In this document: positions 1 through 8,540 of the stretch, in pieces
Layout: every line of letters begins with the position of its first letter
Position numbering within the stretch: the stretch's first letter is position 1
Assembly: GCA_029834535.1 (NCBI GenBank)
Contig: JAQMWT010000475.1
Span: 1-31,349, forward strand
Length of the DNA stretch: 31,349 nt
DNA from: Chrysophaeum taylorii
Lineage: Eukaryota > Sar > Pelagophyceae > Pelagomonadales > Pelagomonadaceae
Direction of reading: 5' to 3'
Position numbers and translations under genes: made by a program
Notes under the pieces: model-generated
The model's input: only the letters and a program-made list of their open reading frames with translations
What the model was told of the DNA's origin: nothing
Databases searched by the model: none

Positions 1-1412
1 GCCGCCGCAAATATCTGTATCTCTGTTGCGCCAACGCACAAAACCCGCTCGTCTCCCCACGCGTCGACCATCTCGCTGACGTCGTCCTCAAACCCTGGAA
101 ACGGACAAATTCGTGTTTCGTCCAAGCTGCAATTCCTCTACATGTTGCAGCATCCTACTCATGATCCTGAACTAGCTCCTCCGCCACACGCTCCTTCCGC
201 GCCTTTCTCGCTCACACCCCACACCACTATGCAAGATCATGTCATTCAGAGGGGGACAAGGACTTCTCATCCTCAGAGGGGGCACTCCCCACCTCCTTCA
301 GCTCCTCCTTCTTCGTCCCCTACTCCGGCCTCTTCTCCATCTTCTAACGCTACCGCCGACGAATCTGGCTCTATGTCACCGCCGCCCTTGCTTCCTTCTT
401 ACAAAGACCTTTTTGCACAAGATGACCTCATTCTTGTCCCAGGTTCCAAACAGCCTAACACTCGCAAGGCCACTTCTATGAAAACTATCCGAGCCCGGTT
501 ACAGGCGTCTACTATTGGTGCTTACAAAGCCGCTGGTGGCAAGCTCGCCGATTTCCGCTGGGATCTTCGGCACCACTTTCTTACGTTCAAGTCTCCCGCC
601 CTCTCCGCCCTTCATCTCCGTGGTGGTATCCTCTGGTCTGCTATATGCTCAGAGGGGGAACATGCGTTGTTAGCTCGTCTTCTTCTCCCGTTGCGTACTT
701 ACTTGCCCGCTACCCGCACGTCGATGGTTACTTCGCCCACGCCAAGTGCGCATCCAGCATCCCAGCTGCAACCTTTTTAACTGCTGATGGTTCACCTACG
801 TGCCCTATTCCTCAGCCCCTTTTATCTGCGTTCACTGAACACGCTGCTGCCTTCGGCACTTCTTCCTTACAATATGCACTTACGTACCTGGCGCCGACCA
901 GCTTTATTGATCACAACTCATCCGAGTTTGGCGCTACTTCTGCATCTCTGGCTGACTTGGAGGAATACCTTCTGGTCTCTACAGAGTTTATCACCCAGGT
1001 CTTACGTACCGACCCTACTATCCATATCCAACTGGAATCTGCCCCTACTACTCCTACCTACGCTGTTTCCGCTTATCCCGAAGTTGCGCACACTGCCTCG
1101 ACCGCAACGTCGCTAAACTATAATTCACCAGCCACTGTTGGTCCTGACGAATATAAGGTCCAAGAAGCGGACGTTTCCATTGACGAATATAAACTTAAGT
1201 GCCTCCACGGTTTGTCGCCTGAAAACAGGCACGCCTACCTCAAGGCCATCGCCAAGGAACTCCACGACATTATCCGCTTTGGCTGCTTCAAACTTTCCTT
1301 ACCCGACGGTGACTCTCGTCCTATTGACAGCAAGATGGTGCTGAAGATTAAACGGACGCTGCAGGCAAATACGTTAAGCACAAGGCTCGCCTTGTACTAC
1401 GTGGCTTCCTAG
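1..1412 (+). pseudogene. copia pol fragment: integrase-RT linker and start of RT, frameshifted
   Basis: Three frames carry the reading in turn. A Ser/Pro-rich stretch (142-780, first frame) looks like the low-complexity linker between integrase and RT. It is overlapped at about 645-780 by a second frame that runs to 1412 and ends in the conserved copia RT entry: AIAKELHDI, GCFKL and then SKMVLKIKR (about residues 215-235 of that ORF). Immediately after KIKR, near 1353-1355, the reading must drop back one base to continue as KYVKHKARLVLRGF in the third frame. Loss of one G in a run is the simplest cause. No integrase core (DDE) is visible in the first 140 bases, so that part lies further left. 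Two successive -1 shifts could also be assembly errors, but decay is likelier. Confidence 0.6.
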
Positions 1413-2986
1413 CATCTCTTGGCGCCGATTTCTTTGGTACCTTCAGCCCCATGGCCACTATGACCGCAATCCGGGTACTAGCTATTGCAGCATACAAGCA
1501 ATTGCCTGTCTACCATGCAGACGTCCCGAACGCCTTCGTTCAGTCTGACATCGATGCCAATGTATATGTTCAGTTACCAGACGGCATCAAGCTTATCGAA
1601 CCCGATGACGCTAAGTACAAGGGCCGACGTCTACCGAAACTGCTGAAGTCACTTTATGGACTTAGGCAATCACCATCCCTTTGGAACAAAGAGATAGACG
1701 GCTTCTTCCGTAGCCTTGGTTACAAACGCCTGCATTCGGACTCTTGCCTATATGCTCGAGTATCCGCACATGCTAAGTTCGTCGTATGTAGTCTGTCTGT
1801 AGACGACATTGTTATTGTGTCCAATGACGACCCTCTTCGTACTGAATTACAGGATGCCCTCCACAAACGGTATGCTGTAGAGCAGTTTGAACCTGTCCAT
1901 ACCCTCCTAGGCATGCGTGTGTGTCGCACATCTGACGGCTCCATTTCACTGGATGTGCAAGCCAAGCTGGATGAACTCTTCGCTGATCACCCAGTCTTGC
2001 AGCAACTGACCCCGCTCAAATATCCTATGTCATCGTCCTTCAAGTATAAAGATGGCACTCCCAGCACTGAAACAGAGTTGTACATCAACTCGCACTTTGC
2101 CACCCTCCTTGGCAAGCTGGTGTTCATGCAAGTTGCCTGCAGACCTGACTTCTCGCAAGCCTTGGGCAGATGTTCGCGTGGTATGCATGCACCCACATAT
2201 GTTCACGTCCAAATGCTAGAGCATTTACTTCGCTACCTCAAGAAGCCGGAAAACCGCTCACTTCGCCTCTGGTTTCACCCTAAAGGTAATGCCATTGAAG
2301 CTCACCTTCGCACTGTCTCCGCTAATCGAATTGATCTATCCGCTGTGGTCGACTACCAACCACAGGATGTATCTACTGGACAGTTTGACCCCTTAGTTGC
2401 CATGGTTGACGCTGACAATGCCCCTTCCTTAGCACAGGAAGATAGGAAATCTACCACCGGGTTTGTCTTCTATCTTTTCAACTGCCTTATTGGTTGGAAA
2501 AGCAAACTTCAACCGATTGTCTCCTGCTCAACTCACGAAGCTGAGTTGATTGCCCTCAGTATTTGTGCTGATGAAGCTGTTTGGCTACGCAAGCTGCTGT
2601 TGGAACTCTCCTTTGTCGTCAACCCCACCTTCTACGTCAATAATGCTAACGGTGAGAACACCGCTGACCCTGTTGACTTTGATGACAATGACAACCCAAT
2701 TGCTGAAGATATGCGCTTCATCAGAAGCCTACCTCTTTTGTCTGACAATACTGCCGCTGTTCACACCTCTAATAACCCAGATGGGTCCTCTCGATCCAAG
2801 GCACTGTCGACTAGATGGTTTAAGATTCGTGAGTACATATCGCTTCAGAAAATACGAGTCCATCATGTTCCCGGCAAGCTGAACGTGGCGGATGGCTTTA
2901 CAAAACCACTTGCGGCTGAGTTCTCCACTTTTCGTTCTCTACTCGGTATGCATCATGCCTCTCACGACAATCCTTTACAGGATTGA
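1352..2986 (+). CDS. copia reverse transcriptase / RNase H
   Basis: RNA-dependent DNA polymerase plus RNase H that copies the element RNA inside virus-like particles. The frame is open from 1352; the first ATG is at 1451. RT motifs in order: FSPMA, HADVPNAFVQ (first catalytic Asp), KSLYGLRQSP, and SVDDIVI near 1795-1815 as the catalytic pair (a Ser where most copia elements have Tyr). RNase H motifs: VDADNA (2410-2427), STTGFVFYL, STHEAELIAL (catalytic Glu), LLSDNTAAV (Asp) and the family's C-terminal HVPGKLNVADGFTKPL near 2860-2910. This matches the RVT_2 plus copia RNase H arrangement over its full usual length. It is joined to the upstream pol by a frameshift, so the protein could not be made as one chain from this copy. 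Confidence 0.93.
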   Translation, partial: TDAAGKYVKHKARLVLRGFLASLGADFFGTFSPMATMTAIRVLAIAAYKQLPVYHADVPNAFVQSDIDANVYVQLPDGIKLIEPDDAKYKGRRLPKLLKSLYGLRQSPSLWNKEIDGFFRSLGYKRLHSDSCLYARVSAHAKFVVCSLSVDDIVIVSNDDPLRTELQDALHKRYAVEQFEPVHTLLGMRVCRTSDGSISLDVQAKLDELFADHPVLQQLTPLKYPMSSSFKYKDGTPSTETELYINSHFATLLGKLVFMQVACRPDFSQALGRCSRGMHAPTYVHVQMLEHLLRYLKKPENRSLRLWFHPKGNAIEAHLRTVSANRIDLSAVVDYQPQDVSTGQFDPLVAMVDADNAPSLAQEDRKSTTGFVFYLFNCLIGWKSKLQPIVSCSTHEAELIALSICADEAVWLRKLLLELSFVVNPTFYVNNANGENTADPVDFDDNDNPIAEDMRFIRSLPLLSDNTAAVHTSNNPDGSSRSKALSTRWFKIREYISLQKIRVHHVPGKLNVADGFTKPLAAEFSTFRSLLGMHHASHDNPLQD

Positions 2987-3020
2987 AGATACCTAACTCT
3001 AGTGACCGCAACGTCATTAA

Positions 3021-3297
3021 ACTAGCAAACTAGCCCTGGCCCTACCTTCTTTTGCCACATTTTTTTTTGTACGTGTCGGTGAGACGGAGAGTCCAACGTC
3101 CGGCCCAATCAGTGCTCCATCTGCTGGGCCGAGCGCGGCGCCGACTTCTGTGCCGACGACCTTCTGCTATGACCTCGACAGACTCGGAGTGGTGGCGTAT
3201 TATCCGTTTGAGGGCGGTGTTGCGGTCGACTACACTGGCAGCGGTCAGAATTGTGTCGTCCAAGGTGCCACAGAAACAACTGATCGGTACGTGTCGT
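3021..3297 (+). other. LamG-like exon with Pro/Ser/Thr linker
   Basis: This frame is open from 3021 and has no ATG. It begins with a short hydrophobic run (LALALPSFATFFFV), continues into a linker of PTSGP/SAPSAGPSAAPT type, and then GVVAYYPFEGG...DYTGSG...VVQGATETTDR (about 3180-3287). The latter closely follows the start of LamG/concanavalin-like domains (YYPFDGN..D.SGNGN...G.TLTTDR). Linkers of this Ser/Pro/Thr kind are common before such domains in stramenopile surface proteins. Only the first third of a LamG fold is present. GC content is higher than in the flanking element, suggesting captured host DNA. A GTGAGT donor follows at 3298. Similarity is judged by eye. Confidence 0.45.
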
Positions 3298-3353
3298 GTG
3301 AGTGTCACTCATGTCTTTTTCTTGGCACTCCCGTGGCCGTGGCATCTCTCCAG
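3298..3353 (+). other. predicted 56-nt GT-AG intron
   Basis: It starts with GTGAGT and ends with CATCTCTCCAG after a pyrimidine-rich stretch. Removal joins the LamG-like frame (phase 1, after base 3297) exactly to the frame of the 633-codon ORF at 3354, leaving one continuous open frame from 3021 to 5203. Alternative donors exist at 3287 (GTACGT) and 3291, but neither connects these two frames. Confidence 0.5.
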
Positions 3354-5203
3354 TCGTTCGAAGGACAATTCCACGCTCGCTCTCCACGGCCGAGCCTTCT
3401 CCCAAGTTGGTTCACAAGCGACAACCCATAACCACTGTCACTCCTACTACCTCCCAGGTTGCTACTGTTTCGCCGACACCAGCTGAGCCTGTTTTACTAC
3501 AATCCCTAACTTTCCAAGATGGCCTCAACATGGATTTTACCCTGATTGAACGAGGATTCTCTCTTTTTGAGAGCTTCCGTACTCCTGCTGCGCCCTTTCT
3601 CTCTTCTGTTATGCGAGCGGAAATCTCTACGGCACTCAACTCGATATATGAATCTGCTGACTCTTTGCTGTTTGTGGAACTTACGACCTTCATATCTATG
3701 CGCCTACCCATTACTACATTTTGGGAAGCTGCTCCTGCTATTACTTCTATTGGCTGCTACAGAGGCCCCAAACGTGAACGTTTCATCCTGTCACCCTATT
3801 GTACGCAGTGTCTCAACGATTTAGGACAGCCTACATTTCTTGCTTCTACCACATATAATTCGAAGTCACAAGCACCTAGTGAACTCCCCACTGAAGTACT
3901 GAGTCACCTCAACACAGATGACCACAAGAAGAATGGTCATATTCTCATCTCAACAATCACCACTAACATTTGTTGTGCTTGTCACAACACCGATCAGGCG
4001 CCCATACAACGTAACGTATGTGCACGTAATGCTACTTCCTTCCAACCTTCCTGTAATGGGTGCTCAGCCGGTCATATACGTGCAACCATCATACGTACGT
4101 ATCATTTGCCAAAGGAGCTACATGTTCTCTTGACCAGAAATCTAACGCAACACTCGTCACTTGCTCATTTAGTCTTATCAGTAACCGATGCAGCCACAGA
4201 ATCCACTACTCAATTACCATTGGCACTGGATCTTCGGCTTATTACTCAGATGCACCTGGAGCATCTTAACTTTCTTGTAACGCTCGAGCGAACACAAGCT
4301 CGTAAAAACCAGGCTATGTTCAAGCCCACCAAATACCACCATGTGATTCATACTGTTATCCAATCGTGGGTACAACACCTTGACGACTACGTATCATCCT
4401 CAGACGATACAAAGCCGCCATCACTCTTGGATGTAATGTTCGGTTCCACCTATACTTCGGCCGAACGTCAAGACTTTCTGCACTTCCTAAACACGAAATA
4501 CCCCTCACTTGCACAGCATGTGTTGACCGAAATGTCATCTAACTACTCACTTCCCTCATCAGAATCTACTCTGGAAATGTCTTCGCCATCGACACACCCT
4601 GCTCCTTCTGCCTCGCCTGATGATGTCGATGCATTGCGTCAACAAGTCGAACAACTCCAGGAAACTCTTCGCCTATATATTCGCAAGGTCAACACCCTTA
4701 GCGCTGAGAATCTATCTCTGCACACAGATCTACAGGCAGCCATTGCTTCAATTACCTCCCTGGAAAACCGGCTCTTTCCTCCTACAGCCAATGCACACGT
4801 GCTGCTTGTAACACTGTTCAAGATCACAGAGTTACTGTCTCGCTTAACGCTAACAGCTTATGATCAATATGCCGCCAACCATTCCTCCACGGACGATCAC
4901 CTCCATCGTCTACGTGATAATTTGCTCTCGTGTATTCAAAGCATTCCCTTTGCATGTGAATTGGAAGACCCTTCTATCCTCTCGGATCCGTTCGCTGAGT
5001 CCAACTTTTTGGAAAACCTACTGGACACCATACAACTTGACTCACTAGTGCCATCCCTACTGAGTGCTTTACTTGCACTCACGTTTCGTATGGTACCACA
5101 CCATTCTACTATTGGCGTTCACCGCTTGACAGTAGAAGCTGACGAAGACGATACCGATACCCTCGAACCAGTAACGTCCACTACCTCAGATAGCTTTATT
5201 TAA
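3302..5203 (+). CDS. extra ORF downstream of copia pol, Cys-rich with coiled coil, function unknown
   Basis: A 633-codon ORF lies between RNase H and the putative 3' LTR, where ordinary copia elements have nothing and where some plant copia lineages (Sirevirus type) carry an extra env-like ORF. I recognise no family. Visible parts: a Thr/Pro-rich start; a predicted globular region with Cys pairs (YCTQC, ICCAC, CNGCSAGH, about residues 170-265) that could bind zinc but is not a canonical CCHC knuckle; and a coiled coil (DALRQQVEQLQETLRLY and following, about residues 440-490). There is no clear transmembrane anchor, only a mildly hydrophobic stretch around residues 590-605. If the intron at 3298-3353 is used, residues before about 20 of this ORF are replaced by the LamG-like exon. 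Codon use resembles the pol region, supporting co-residence in the element. Confidence 0.6.
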   Translation: MSLMSFSWHSRGRGISPVVRRTIPRSLSTAEPSPKLVHKRQPITTVTPTTSQVATVSPTPAEPVLLQSLTFQDGLNMDFTLIERGFSLFESFRTPAAPFLSSVMRAEISTALNSIYESADSLLFVELTTFISMRLPITTFWEAAPAITSIGCYRGPKRERFILSPYCTQCLNDLGQPTFLASTTYNSKSQAPSELPTEVLSHLNTDDHKKNGHILISTITTNICCACHNTDQAPIQRNVCARNATSFQPSCNGCSAGHIRATIIRTYHLPKELHVLLTRNLTQHSSLAHLVLSVTDAATESTTQLPLALDLRLITQMHLEHLNFLVTLERTQARKNQAMFKPTKYHHVIHTVIQSWVQHLDDYVSSSDDTKPPSLLDVMFGSTYTSAERQDFLHFLNTKYPSLAQHVLTEMSSNYSLPSSESTLEMSSPSTHPAPSASPDDVDALRQQVEQLQETLRLYIRKVNTLSAENLSLHTDLQAAIASITSLENRLFPPTANAHVLLVTLFKITELLSRLTLTAYDQYAANHSSTDDHLHRLRDNLLSCIQSIPFACELEDPSILSDPFAESNFLENLLDTIQLDSLVPSLLSALLALTFRMVPHHSTIGVHRLTVEADEDDTDTLEPVTSTTSDSFI

Positions 5204-5444
5204 CACACTGTCTGTCGTACCTGTGTTTCGTAATGCTCTGTTCAAAAGCGTCAAGTCGACTCTCAGCTCCACCAAGTCCAAGCCCTAAGACACCCTGTTA
5301 CATTCTTGATGCCTCTTATGTGACCTCTGAGACCATCAAGACTGTATTCTCCTTCTTTTCTTTTCTTTTTTTTTCTTTTTCTTTCTTCTTCATCATCATC
5401 TTTCTCAAGAGATGCTCTACAGTCGCACCTTGCGCTTAAGACAT

Positions 5445-5454
5445 CTCGAGGGGG
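5445..5454 (+). promoter_or_regulatory. putative polypurine tract of the copia element
   Basis: The run TCGAGGGGG sits directly before a TG dinucleotide (5455) that can start a 3' LTR. A purine-rich primer at this place is required for plus-strand DNA synthesis. Only one LTR is in view, so the call rests on position and composition. Confidence 0.45.
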
Positions 5455-5860
5455 TGCAGAGAAATCTGCTGCCTCTTACCCTTATCCGTCCGTTGAGAAC
5501 GTGATCTCTTCCTTACCCTTCTTCTTCCTTTCTACACAATCAAATAGTCCTCTGATTTGTGCCTACGCTCATCATCATGGTCTAGCGCGCGTCCCGAGGT
5601 ATGTAGCACTACACACTTAACCTTTCTCGTGTAGTTCTAGATGCCGCCTGTCGTGTTCTGAGGATATAGGGAACATAACCTTCATTCCCCGAATTAATTA
5701 GCCTTTCCAGACGTACACGATGAGACGGGATGGTTTCCCGGGTGACTTACCACTGCTTGCTAAATGCTCTGCAAGTCCAATGTATATATAGCCTCGGACT
5801 TACCACGGCCTGGGTCCCAAGCTCGGCGCGCACGAAATCACTACTTTTTCGCCACGACCG
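5455..5860 (+). repeat. putative 3' LTR of the copia element
   Basis: It starts TGCAGAGAAATCTGC after the purine tract. It has no reading frame and contains a TATA-like TATATATA at 5783-5790, as expected of an LTR promoter. The end is uncertain; the rubredoxin stop codon at 5926 sets the outer limit. The partner 5' LTR is outside the window. Confidence 0.4.
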
Positions 5861-5925
5861 CCACCTAGAGCACAAAAGACGCGCGTTTTGGGCAGGGGGG
5901 GTTGTGTTCGAATTTGAAGGAAACA

Positions 5926-6438
5926 TCAGTTGAGTCCTGGGAAATCGTAAGTTGCCCAGATGCCGAAGGCGATGGTGACAAGAAAGCCAAAGCCCGACCA
6001 GAAGAGGATGGGGCCGTCGCCGCCATCGAGGGTGACACCAACGGTGTCGCCGACCATCTTGGCGTAACGCCTGCGTGGGAGTTTGGGACAATAAGGGTCG
6101 GAAGAGGACGACGTTTGACTCGCCGACGAGGACCGCTGCACTGGGGGCACTTAAAACCGTAGGTCTGTTCCTCGAAGTAGCGTCCCCCAAAGAGCTTGCG
6201 GTCGTAGACGTAGCCGCAGTCAGCGCACACCCAGTCGCCTTGCCAGTACTTTTCCTGTGGTTCTTTCTCAATCAAGACGAGAGATTCAACGAACCTTTTT
6301 CTCTTTCTCGGTGAGTTGCTGTGCATGGAGAGAGGTCTCCTTTGACGAGGACGACGACCGGATACGCGTCGACAGGCCTTCAGGTCGCACGAAGGCGACC
6401 GCCGCCGCGGCCAGGCACATACAGACGGCGATCCGCAT
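5926..6438 (-). CDS. plastid-targeted membrane rubredoxin, three exons
   Basis: A one-iron electron carrier, probably thylakoid-bound like the RubA/RBD1 rubredoxins linked to photosystem II assembly. I read exons at 6438-6295, 6254-6124 and 6070-5926 (139 residues). Exon 1 begins MRIAVCMCLAAAAVAFVRP: a signal peptide followed by the AFVRP motif, whose Phe marks transit-peptide cleavage in red-lineage secondary plastids. Exon 2 holds WVCADCGYVYD and GFKCPQCSGP, the two CxxC knuckles that ligate iron. Exon 3 gives RRRYAKMVGDTVGVTLDGG and a C-terminal membrane segment (ILFWSGFGFLVTIAFGIW). The second junction is well supported because exon 3 continues the family sequence. The first is less sure: a lost A in an A5 run at 6296-6300 would instead join the frames through FVESLVLIEKEPQ. 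The gene lies head-to-tail with the SUN gene upstream. Confidence 0.85.
6071..6123 (-). other. 53-nt intron with GC-AG ends (rubredoxin)
   Basis: The donor reads CG|GCGAGT and the acceptor CCCACGCAG|GCG on the minus strand. It is needed to move from PQCSGPRR to RRYAKMVGD. The repeated GCG at both edges allows the boundary to slide, but no shift gives a GT donor, so the GC-AG form fits best. Confidence 0.65.
6255..6294 (-). other. possible 40-nt GT-AG intron (rubredoxin)
   Basis: On the minus strand it begins GTTCGT and ends AACCACAG, in phase 0, and contains an in-frame TGA when unspliced. Removal joins the leader (…TEKEKK) to EKYWQGDW. The alternative is a one-base indel in the preceding A run with no intron here. 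Confidence 0.5.
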
Positions 6439-6687
6439 CGAGACGTGTCAAGTGAGTCAGACGACACAACCCAACGGCAATAAGGTGAAGGGTTTGCAAC
6501 AAACAGGAGCTCCGGAACATTATGTATGTGGCACGCGTACTAAGAAGCATCGAGCGCTCCAGGAAAAAAAACGGAAAAAAAATCCGCGGACACACGAGGT
6601 GGTGTGGGTGGTGGCCGCGTCGACTGGACTGGAGGAGGAAATCGTCGCGTATTCGTAGTTAAATATTATTATCGTCGGTTATTGTTA

Positions 6688-8133
6688 CTAGTCTGCGTAG
6701 AGACCGATGCGGTAAATGCAGGTGTAATTGAGGGCGCCGTGGTTGGTGTCAACATGGAGCTTGACGACCTCGACGGGCTCGGGGGGCGGGTTGAGGTGGA
6801 AGCGCTGGTAGCGGCCCTTGGACCAGTCGAAAGTGAAACGTCCGAGGTCATAGGCACCGTCTGCCTCGAAGCGCGTGCGGTAGCCAACGAGATGGAAATT
6901 GTTCGGGGCGGCCCTGAAGTCGCCAAAGCCAGACGCGTGGTAGGGGGCGTGTTCCATAGCAAAGGCGGTGGGCACGGTCTTGGCGGCGAGCTTGACGGCG
7001 GCGACGCCAGCGCGGCCTTTGAAGGCCCAACAGGAACCGACGCTGGGGGCCTTGTCGCCGAGGGGCGCGCCGCCGGTGGCGAGGATAATAGACGCGGGAT
7101 GGGCATCGACGAGGGCGCGGGGAGTCTCGAGGAGACGCTGCCAGAGCGGGAGGGAGGCGTAGTATTCGTCGGACGTGTTGGTGGCGAGGATTTCGCCGCC
7201 CGTTCTTGTCGCGGCGAAGTCGAAGGAGGCGCGCTCCTTGAGGTAGTCGTCGAGGCGAAGCGAAACGACGTCGAATATCGAGTCGAGGGGAGGGACGGTC
7301 TCGGGGCGCGCGGCCCCCGCGAGGGCGGCGCGGGTGCGCGCGCCGACGCGCGCGGCGACGTCGTCGACGAACGCGGAAGCGTCGCCGAGGTCGACGTCTG
7401 GCGCGGACACCGCGAGTGCCACGAGGGCCTCCTCGGCGGCATCGAGACGACGCTCGTCGGCCGAGGTTTCTCGAGGAGGCGGCGATAGAGCGCGGAGGTC
7501 AGCGGCGGCTGCGTCGACCTCTCGCGTCCTGACGTAGGCAGCCTCGAGAACCGCCGCGAGGGGTTCGCGTTCGTCTTCCCGCGCTGCGGGTTGTTGCTCT
7601 TGTTGCACGAGGGCCTCTAGGTTGGCGCGCGTGTCGCGCGCGATTTCGAGCTCGGCCCGAAGCCTCGTCGCCTCGAGGGCCGTCCGCCGACGCCACGACG
7701 CGCTCTCGCGCACCCGAGACCACATGGCGCTCTCGTACGCGCGCTTACCCAGTTCGGGGCTCGGCCGAGGCCGCCAAGCGACCGCGGCAGCCAAAAAGGC
7801 CCACGGCAACCAGCCGCGCCTCTTTTTTTGCAAAGACGGCGGTGCGGAGACTGGCGGCGGAGGTGCCCGCGCGACGGAAGGCGGCGGAGCCGCCGCCGAC
7901 GCCGCAGCCGCCGCCGACGCCGCCGCCGACGCCGACGTCGCCGCCGCCGCCGACGCCGCCGCCGCCTCCGGGGGGGGTGGCGGTGGCGCCGCCTCCGAAT
8001 CTGCCTCCGCCTCAGGGGGAAGCGGCGCCTCAACGCGTGGCGCCGTTCGCGTCCGCCGCCTCTCCATGGCCGCCTCCAGCAGCCCGTCGCGATCGGCCAG
8101 ATGAGGGGCCGTGACGACAAAGACCTGTTCTTG

Positions 8134-8181
<48 letters not shown>

Positions 8182-8388
8182 CAACGCAACAAAGGACGCC
8201 GCCTCCACTTGCGGCGGCGCCTCGGGGATTGGCGGCGGCGGCGGCGGCTGTTCTCTGCGTTGCTGGTCGTCCTCCGCATCGTCCTCGGCGCGCTGGCGCT
8301 TGGGGCCCTGCGTGTTGATGTCGTCGTCGTCGTCGTCATCGCCTGCAGCGGCGGCGGCCCTCGTCCGCTTGCGACGGCGCGTCTGCAT
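6688..8388 (-). CDS. SUN-domain protein (Sad1/UNC-84), inner nuclear membrane
   Basis: Expected to span the inner nuclear membrane, with its C-terminal SUN domain in the perinuclear space binding KASH partners of the LINC complex. I chose the ATG at 8388 (MQTRRRKRTR, 566 residues) because the longer frame runs upstream into the divergent gene. Order: basic N-terminus; acidic and Pro-rich nucleoplasmic region with a run of 16 Asp; Ala/Pro repeats; a short hydrophobic segment GWLPWAFLAAAVAW at about residues 192-205; charged helices likely to form the luminal coiled coil; then the SUN domain from about residue 385. SUN hallmarks are TGGEILATNTSDEY, VGSCWAFKG, APNNFHLVGY, and a C-terminus with NHGALNYTCIYRIGLY, all in the family order and reaching the end. 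It shares an upstream region with the giant gene at 8541. Confidence 0.9.
8134..8181. repeat. (GTC)16 trinucleotide tract
   Basis: Sixteen perfect units that encode the poly-Asp run of the SUN protein on the minus strand. The surrounding 7880-8000 region is an imperfect GCC/GAC array encoding its Ala-rich part. Confidence 0.95.
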
Positions 8389-8540
8389 GGTCCGTTGGAG
8401 CGAGAGGACGTTGTGGTGTGGATTCAAACAGAAAAAGGGGCGTTCGTATCGTATCGTATCGTCGCTCCCCAACTTAATTTTTTGTGTGTAGGCATGAGGG
8501 CTTGAAGAGGCGCCACGAATAGAGTAGTGGTGTACCACCA
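8389..8540. promoter_or_regulatory. shared divergent promoter region
   Basis: These 152 bases separate the start codons of the SUN gene (-) and the giant repeat gene (+). They are clearly less GC-rich than the coding flanks, hold a repeated CGTAT element (8445-8463, three units) and a T-run (about 8478-8483), and lack an obvious TATA box. A short upstream ORF (ATG at 8493) stops after three codons. The CGTAT array has a reverse-complement counterpart at 15,380-15,393. Confidence 0.55.

Larger units (their letters stand above)
1..5860 (+). mobile_element. Ty1/copia LTR retrotransposon, 5' end outside window
   Basis: The order RT then RNase H at the end of a single polyprotein, with integrase expected upstream, is the copia order. 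Gag, protease, integrase core and the 5' LTR are not in the window. After pol comes an extra long ORF (3302-5203), a pyrimidine-rich stretch (about 5348-5405), a purine tract and a TG-starting putative LTR at 5455. The right border is not defined because no second LTR copy or target duplication can be compared; I place it before the rubredoxin gene, near 5860. Base composition near 50% GC contrasts with the very GC-rich host genes. Two frameshifts in the 5' half say this copy is not intact. Confidence 0.8.

Noticed and set aside
4030..4110. Canonical CCHC zinc knuckle in the extra copia ORF
   Set aside because: CNGCSAGH has CxxC then three residues to His and no following Cys at the right spacing, so it is not the gag knuckle.
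6604..7488. 294-codon +strand ORF opposite the SUN gene
   Set aside because: Antisense to the SUN domain; Gly/Val/Glu-rich with no recognisable family.
8134..8181. CRISPR-like or centromeric repeat
   Set aside because: It is a simple trinucleotide run encoding poly-Asp; no spacers or unit variation.
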